Shown here piece by piece: positions 58,488 through 64,000 of a stretch of DNA of 64,000 nt. The notes under the pieces were generated by a model. It was not told where the DNA came from. It searched no databases and was given only the letters and a program-made list of their open reading frames with translations. Made by a program: the position numbers and the translations under genes. Positions within the stretch are counted from its first letter, which is position 1. Each line of letters opens with the position of its first letter. Source of the stretch: Amphiura filiformis (lineage: Eukaryota; Echinodermata; Ophiuroidea; Amphilepidida; Amphiuridae); assembly GCF_039555335.1 (NCBI RefSeq), contig NC_092646.1, forward strand, positions 22,368,893 through 22,432,892, written 5' to 3'.

Positions 58488-58735
58488 ACACTCTAGAACC
58501 TTGTTTGTCATCTCAGGAGAACCCTCTCTCTTGAACCTTTAAAAAGGGTTCTTTAATTTTGAAAACCCTTAAGAGTTCTCTAAAGAACCGAAAACGGTTC
58601 TGTATCATATTTTTAGGGCCATGTCGACGGTTTTGAAACCATTTTTGTTTCTTGTTATATTATAGAACCTCTAAGGGTTCTCCTGAGAGGACAACTTTAG
58701 AAACTTTTTAGAACCTTTATTTCTTAGAGTGTATC
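58488..58735. mobile_element. MITE with ACACTCTA(A)GAA ends and GGGTTCT repeats
   Basis: Left end ACACTCTAGAACCTTG; right end, on the reverse strand, ACACTCTAAGAAATAAAGGT. Inside, GAACCC and GGGTTC words alternate (AAAGGGTTCTTTAATTTTGA, CTAAGGGTTCTCCTGAGAGG), and AGGAGAACCCT pairs with AGGGTTCTCCT. Elements of this style are common in aquatic animal genomes; superfamily not assigned. Confidence 0.65.
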
Positions 58736-59737
58736 AAATTTTGTCCTAAAACAAGTTTACGCCTTTGTTATGTCTGATTATCATATGCATATAGATCCGA
58801 GCAAGGTATATTGTTGATTATCTTGTTCTAAAGATTATCTTAAAATGTCAGTATATAGTATCAAGAGTATACGGTCATCAATATCCAATTTAGGAATGAA
58901 TGTTACTTGTAAAGAAACGTATACGCTTTTAACTGCACCATATGTTTAGACCCCAACCAAACGAGTATACATTCCTTTAATATATATAAAACCTTGTTAG
59001 CCTGTGATGCTGTTCTTCAGAAGACAGAATAGCCGCATCCCGTATTTCTTATCATCTACCTATGTCGTGTGTAAATTACATGCAGTCATATCTTTGAGAG
59101 ACAGACGCAAATGTATAGCCTATGTGTAAAAAGTATACATATCTCTACTGCACTGCTCACGGCTTATTACACCGGGAAATTGATGCCATAAGACTGAAAT
59201 TTGTATAATTATTATCATAGTCTGCATAGTACCGCATGATTAGATGAATTTAAGCTTCACTGAGTAGCGCTAACATTTTACCGTGTTCATGGTTTTACAT
59301 TATGAGAGCTTGTTCAACACTGCACAGTTTGACCTAATTCAAAATCTGGAGTCTCCAAATCCGGATCAGGTATTCGGACCAAATGTTTAAAAGCATTTAA
59401 ATATGCTTTAAAACACGTTTGTCCCGATTTTGCGTTATACGACGTATAAGTCGCGTGCTCTGTAAACTGTTATGTGCAATTATGCATACCGTATTAGCTA
59501 TGCTATACATGTAATTTTAGATGTCTTTCGTATACGTATAACCAAAATCTACATTGGTCCATATTAATCTGGGTTACATAGTTTCGTGTAAATATCCGTT
59601 GGAAAGAAGACACCGTTTGACGGTCAAAAACATTAACCTATTATCATTTATGTAAATAATGACATGTTAAGCAGAGAAAATAAAGGTAGAGAAGCGACAG
59701 TCCGTACAATTAACGTGCAGACGGCCTATACCGATGT
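58736..59737. other. Intergenic
   Basis: AT-rich, no recognisable gene or repeat. Confidence 0.3.
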
Positions 59738-59861
59738 GAGGACAGAAAATGTGACTCTCCTGCTAGTCTCGGGCGCGGGCCAGACTGTATGCGGTATGAA
59801 CAAAAACATAATTAACTGGTTGTGTAGGAGACTAGCAGGAGAGTCACATTTTTCTGTCCTC
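59738..59861. repeat. 124 bp foldback, 33-34 bp arms
   Basis: GAGGACAGAAAATGTGACTC and TCCTGCTAGTCTC pair with GAGACTAGCAGGA and GAGTCACATTTTTCTGTCCTC. The only difference is one extra T in the right arm. The loop of about 57 bp includes GGGCGCGGGCC. Confidence 0.8.
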
Positions 59862-60712
59862 TGCTGTCCTCCGGAGTGTCGCGGTCCTGTGTTAAGGGGT
59901 TACCCCGGATGAGCGTGGAGACTAGTGTGTACGATTGTCTAAGCAGATTTGTTATGAAGATTAATTGTTTCTTGAAAGTGCCAAAAATCACTTTGAGATA
60001 TTTGGGATGAATGTTCGGCTCATTTTTTAAGGTCTTAATTATGCACTGTTTATATAGCGTCATACATGTATTGGTAGAAACAGTGACTTTGGTATAAATG
60101 ATTTTCAAATTTTTGCGTGCATGGTAAGGGGGAGGCTGCGATTGAAACATGGGTATAAGCAAATATAACAAATCTGTCGAACATTACAATTTTTCTCAAT
60201 TTCGTTTTTCCAATAAATATATTTTTGTAATTAATTTGCATATAATTCCAAATATAGTAAAATGTCTTGGTCATACTGCAGGTCATGAGAACTAAGAAAT
60301 TATTCTGGGCCTGTACTGTCATGATATGATTATCATATCATATGCATAAACGATTAATACGAACACATCAGAATAATACATAACTTTATGTATTACATTT
60401 GTCAAAAAGCACAGACAGAAACCAATAGTGTTCAAAGAGCACTCAACAAAAGGGAAGCCCCAGAGTGTTTCTGATCACACATGACAATTTCATTAACGTC
60501 ATTTTTAAAACTTTTAAAAGCACCAAAATCAAAGGTAGACAATAAAAATGCGGTTTCAAAGACCGTATTTCATGGACTTTTCTTTGAACACATCACTTCG
60601 AAGTTTTTCATTTAATTCAATTTACGTCATATCTTTTTGTTTAAATACTACAGTGCGAAACGAAAAAATTATGAGGAACTTAAAGCATCTTCATATTGGA
60701 CGGACGACTGAT
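59862..60712. other. Intergenic
   Basis: Short frames (59812-60171, 60050-60322 minus; 60548-60754 plus) have no motifs. No repeat recognised. Confidence 0.3.
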
Positions 60713-60901
60713 CGGCTATTCCAGTTGAAATCCATCCCCCTATGGAAGACATGACTTTATTTTCCAATGCAAGGGGATTCAGATTTCAAAGGAAGTCACA
60801 CATTCAGGTAACCATATTTGATTTTCACACTCCCTGTACTGTGTGGAAGATTAAGGTCATGTCTTCCATAGGGGGTGTATGGATTTCAGCTGGAATAGCC
60901 C
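60713..60901. mobile_element. Foldback family A, short subtype
   Basis: A well-preserved copy: CGGCTATTCCAGTTGAAATC at the left, ATGGATTTCAGCTGGAATAG at the right. CCCCTATGGAAGACATGACT pairs with GGTCATGTCTTCCATAGGGG. The centre is the GTCACACATTCAGGTAACC module. Arms are about 80 bp. Confidence 0.8.
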
Positions 60902-61881
60902 GAAATTTAAACCTACGCATTATAATCATAATCATAAAAGTGTGTTGACTTAACACAAAAAATAATAATATAATGATAAATTAAGTCAATATCCCTAGTA
61001 ATCTTCGATAGTATCTATTTCTTCCTATAAATCGCGAAGTGACAAAAAGGGGAAACTCTTAAATACGGCGCTTTAAGGTGTCATCTTGACTTATATCAAC
61101 ATTTTGTGCAGCTCCTTGTTATCTTAAAATAAATTTCAAGTATCATCATAAACATTTTAGTTTAAGAAAGACCCTAGAACTCATCAAATTGTCTTAACCA
61201 CTGTCTATGGCGTTGGTTTAGGCAAACACTAATAGTACGTAGTCAAATCGATCACCACAACGCTTAATACTTTTATAACGAAAACTGTCTCTTAAAAAAT
61301 ATATATTTTCTTTAAAATATTGTTAATAGTTTAACCTTATCTCAACAACCACTGAACCAATACTAGGCATGTTTGTACTCATTTAAATGCATTTATCACG
61401 TAGATTTCAAATTTTGACATGACTGATTATAATTTTAGAATGTTTGAAAATCATTATTTCGACTGTCTTGTAAAGTTGACATCTATGCGGAAAGTTGGGG
61501 TTAAAAAACGGCAAGTATAGCGCTGAGTCCTGAGTTCTATCTTGCTCTGACCTTATAAGTGTTTAGTTTGTTGTCCACTTCTCAGTGCTAACAGCAAACT
61601 TGTCAAGTGTGAAAAAACAATAATTTCGAGCAAAATCACCTCCTTGTAACGTTTGCAAAAGTGACACAAACAGTGGCAAGATTGGGTACTAGAAAATACA
61701 CACAAAAAGGGAAAATATTTGTGGTGTGGATTTGATCGAGTACTTTGCCGTTTGTTCTGCGTTATTTGGTTTTGTCATTATGATGATGACTGAGATCGAC
61801 GAGTGTATGCTATATAAGAGGGTCTCGTGTTCAGCTTTATCGTTGCGATGTGTTAACCTTACTTGGTTAAGTTTCGATATT
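60902..61881. other. Intergenic, with a decayed TTAA-family copy
   Basis: Positions 61336-61505 retain the CCAATACTAGGCATGTTTGT and CATTTAAATGCATTTATCAC blocks of the TTAA family in minus orientation, but the ends are eroded. No gene recognised. Confidence 0.5.
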
Positions 61882-62076
61882 GTGCTGTTCCAGGCGAAAT
61901 CCTTACACCCCCTATGGAAAGCATGACTTTAGTTTTCCACACATGGAATGTGAATTTCAAATGGGTTTGCCTAAATAAATGACTCCATTCACTGCTATTT
62001 GAAATCTACACCCCTTGTGTGGGAGATTAAGGACATGTATTCCATAGGGGTATATGGATTTCAACTGGAACAGCCC
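61882..62076. mobile_element. Foldback family A, short subtype
   Basis: Ends TGCTGTTCCAGGCGAAATCC and ATGGATTTCAACTGGAACAGCCC. Contains CCCCCTATGGAAAGCATGAC and a matching right half. The two half-elements meet at TGACTCCATTCACTGC. Confidence 0.75.
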
Positions 62077-62172
62077 ATTTACTGACACGTGGAAAACATG
62101 ATTTTAATTTTCCGCACAGGGAGTGTGAATTTCAAATGGGTTTACCGTTTGAAATCTACCCCTTGTGTTTTT
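62077..62172. mobile_element. Foldback family A, internal fragment
   Basis: GTGGAAAACATGATTTTAATTT, then CACAGGGAGTGTGAATTTCA and CCGTTTGAAATCTACCCCTT, lies directly after the previous copy, without terminal modules. It looks like a partial duplicate of the neighbouring element's middle. Confidence 0.55.
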
Positions 62173-62273
62173 GGAGACAAACATAGTCCATGGAAATTGC
62201 AACTTTCTCGGTTATTTTTTCTGTTTTTTTAGGAAACAAAAGATGATTTATATGTGTCCGTGGCCAACACAAT

Positions 62274-62470
62274 GGGCTGTTCTATTTAAAAGCCACAATA
62301 CCCCTGTGGAATATTTTGGAAATATCTCTCACAGGGGAGTATGGATTTCAAATGGAATGAACATATTAGGCAGCTCCTATTGCATTTTATACACCCTCTG
62401 AGAAAGATTCAACCGGAATCTTCAACGGAGAGAGGGTGAGTTTCAAATGGAGCTGCCTAATGTGTATCAA
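62274..62470. mobile_element. Foldback family A, truncated intermediate subtype
   Basis: Left end GGGCTGTTCTATTTAAAAGC and left modules (ATACCCCTGTGGAATATTTT, ACACCCTCTGAGAAAGATTC) match 37532-37783, but the element stops after GGAGCTGCCTAATGTGTA without the right terminal module. Confidence 0.65.
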
Positions 62471-63159
62471 ATAGTATAACAAAAAATTAAAGACCAATTC
62501 TGAAATTTGCTGAACCATATTATCATGAAATTCAATTTAAAAACACATGTGACAACAACCCATAAAAATGGCGAACATGAAGGCGTAAAGTTACATTTCA
62601 ACTAACCATAGGTTAACGATACATTTATTATTATTCCAAGTAATGTTCTAAAGAATTATTTATTTTAATATTATTAATTTTCACCTTGAGATCGCCGTTT
62701 GAGACATGCTACCGCAAAACCAGGATAAAGTCGGGGGAAATTTCATTATAGCATTTGCCGCTATTATCACTGATAGAAATATTAGCGACTTTGTCAAGGT
62801 TTTGTATTGATAGAACTATAGCGACTTTCTCAAGGATCTGTATCAGCAAGTCTTGCATAGTCCTTTAAACAGAGACTCACGAGGACTTATAACAATCTAG
62901 AATCTTTATCTCTTTAGCGCAAAAGTACATAACACCAGCATACAACAAAGAGACGAGAGTCCTCACATGTCAAACTCTATACCTTACTTCCGCTTGACAA
63001 AGTGTCTGCGATTGGTGTCTGCCACAAAAATCCGGCTATGTTTTCGGAAGACCCGTATCAGAGATACCGAGAAAAGATAAATTCGGACGAGGCGGTGCTC
63101 TGCAATTAAGATGATCAGGATGTATATAATGTGGTTGATGTTCTACGGGAATATCGTTC
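62471..63159. other. Intergenic
   Basis: Non-coding AT-rich sequence. A short direct echo (TAGCGACTTT.TCAAGG) lies near 62784 and 62820. Confidence 0.3.
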
Positions 63160-63388
63160 TTAATATGCTCTGTGTGTTAGCCATAGGCTTCAACATAAAA
63201 ATTCCAAGTGAGGAGATATTTTCTCAAAATATCAAGAGCTATCTCTAGAACCACTGAACCAATACTAGGCTTGTTGGTACTCATTTTGATGCATTTTTCA
63301 TGTTGATTCCAAATATGTTCATGAAAATTTACAATTCTGAAATTTGTGATTTTTTTGTACAAAAAATTGCGTGGATGGAGAGAGTTAA
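63160..63388 (-). mobile_element. TTAA-flanked family, copy 6
   Basis: TTAATATGCTCTGTGTGTTA at the left and GTGGATGGAGAGAGTTAA at the right give perfect TTAA at both ends. It retains CCAATACTAGGCTTGTTGGT and CATGTTGATTCCAAATATGT but lacks the CTGCAGTCGAC block that other copies have near this end. Confidence 0.75.
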
Positions 63389-64000
63389 AGAATCCTCATT
63401 ATATGATTCGTTCTTGTGTAAGTGCAAAATGACACATGTATGGAATCTGCATACATTGTACGCTACATTTAACGATTTTTTCATTTTTACAGCACTTATT
63501 ATAGCTAAACTCGTGAGGTAAAATAAATGGGATGTTGGGATATGCGTTGATGAAAACATGTTCATTAGAGCCTTTAGTTGTTTACAGCACCTATTATAGG
63601 TAACGTCACAGGGTAATGTAAATGGAATAACCCCCCCCCCCCCATGATGGTCGCCCTGATATTGCCCGGTGATATTGTTGATTTTTAGTCGTTTTTATAC
63701 TTTTTTAGCCTATTTTACCGTTTTATCAACTTTCTCCGCCTCGAAAGTTGTATTACCCCTCCCCCTTTCCACACCCCTCTGAAAAAGCCCCGATATACGC
63801 CACTGCTCCAATCAAGGCTGCAGAAAGTGAATACTCTGGCGTAGATGAATGATATATACACCTATGTCTATTGAGTTGCATTATTACATATAGCAGCCAT
63901 ACATATTCGCAAATATGTCCTGTCTGAATTCAGAAGACATAAACTTACCAAACATACCGATTTTATCCATTTTAATCAAATTTAAAATTCGAAGTATTTC
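63389..64000. other. Right edge, intergenic
   Basis: Contains a C homopolymer run at about 63631-63643 and a TATACGCCACTGCTCC word near 63793 that recalls the ends of the 4666 element. No gene recognised. Confidence 0.35.

Overview
This window is nuclear DNA of an animal. It is AT-rich and gene-poor, with very long stretches carrying no open frame. It holds an intronless seven-transmembrane receptor, a spliced secreted C1q-domain gene, decayed non-LTR retrotransposon pieces, a tRNA-like sequence with Pol III boxes, and many foldback (MITE-like) elements and satellites. The mix suggests a marine invertebrate, possibly an echinoderm, hemichordate or lancelet relative. That guess rests on general resemblance only; no species was identified.

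Layout. 0-2 kb: a 5'-truncated, frameshifted CR1/L2-like reverse transcriptase relic with its 3' UTR and a TGAA-repeat tail, flanked by two diverged copies of one ~85 bp sequence. 3-4 kb: the single-exon class A (rhodopsin-like) GPCR on the + strand. 4.6-5.5 kb: three small palindromic elements. 6.26-8.35 kb: a minus-strand two-exon gene for a secreted short-collagen/C1q protein. Its start codon lies in a tiny first coding exon, and a TATA box sits just upstream. 9-10.2 kb: a 680 bp inverted-repeat element with a nested near-perfect palindrome, plus further foldbacks. 10.8 kb: tRNA-like sequence. 11.6-35 kb: no recognisable protein gene; TIR elements, a GT-rich repeat field, a ~2 kb tandem array (24-26 kb), a two-headed 60-70 bp minisatellite (29 kb) and a 159 bp hairpin (33.7 kb). 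35-42 kb: members of a TTAA-flanked family, foldbacks and a second LINE tail on the minus strand. 42.8-50.5 kb: two arrays of one 33 bp satellite in opposite orientation, separated by 3 kb with microsatellites. 50-64 kb: more foldbacks, TTAA-family copies and a ten-copy 93 bp G-rich minisatellite.

Only the GPCR and the C1q-like gene look like functional host protein-coding genes. Nothing in the sequence links them functionally: they point towards each other on opposite strands and are about 2.3 kb apart. The rest of the window is mostly a record of transposable and tandem-repeat activity. The dominant dispersed family is a modular palindrome with ends reading GGCTATTCC...GGAATAGCC, seen at least eleven times. 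The two most striking structural features are the inverted pair of GATA-motif satellite arrays and the tandem array in which most units carry a TCAAGGTCA and a TTCTAGAA motif.
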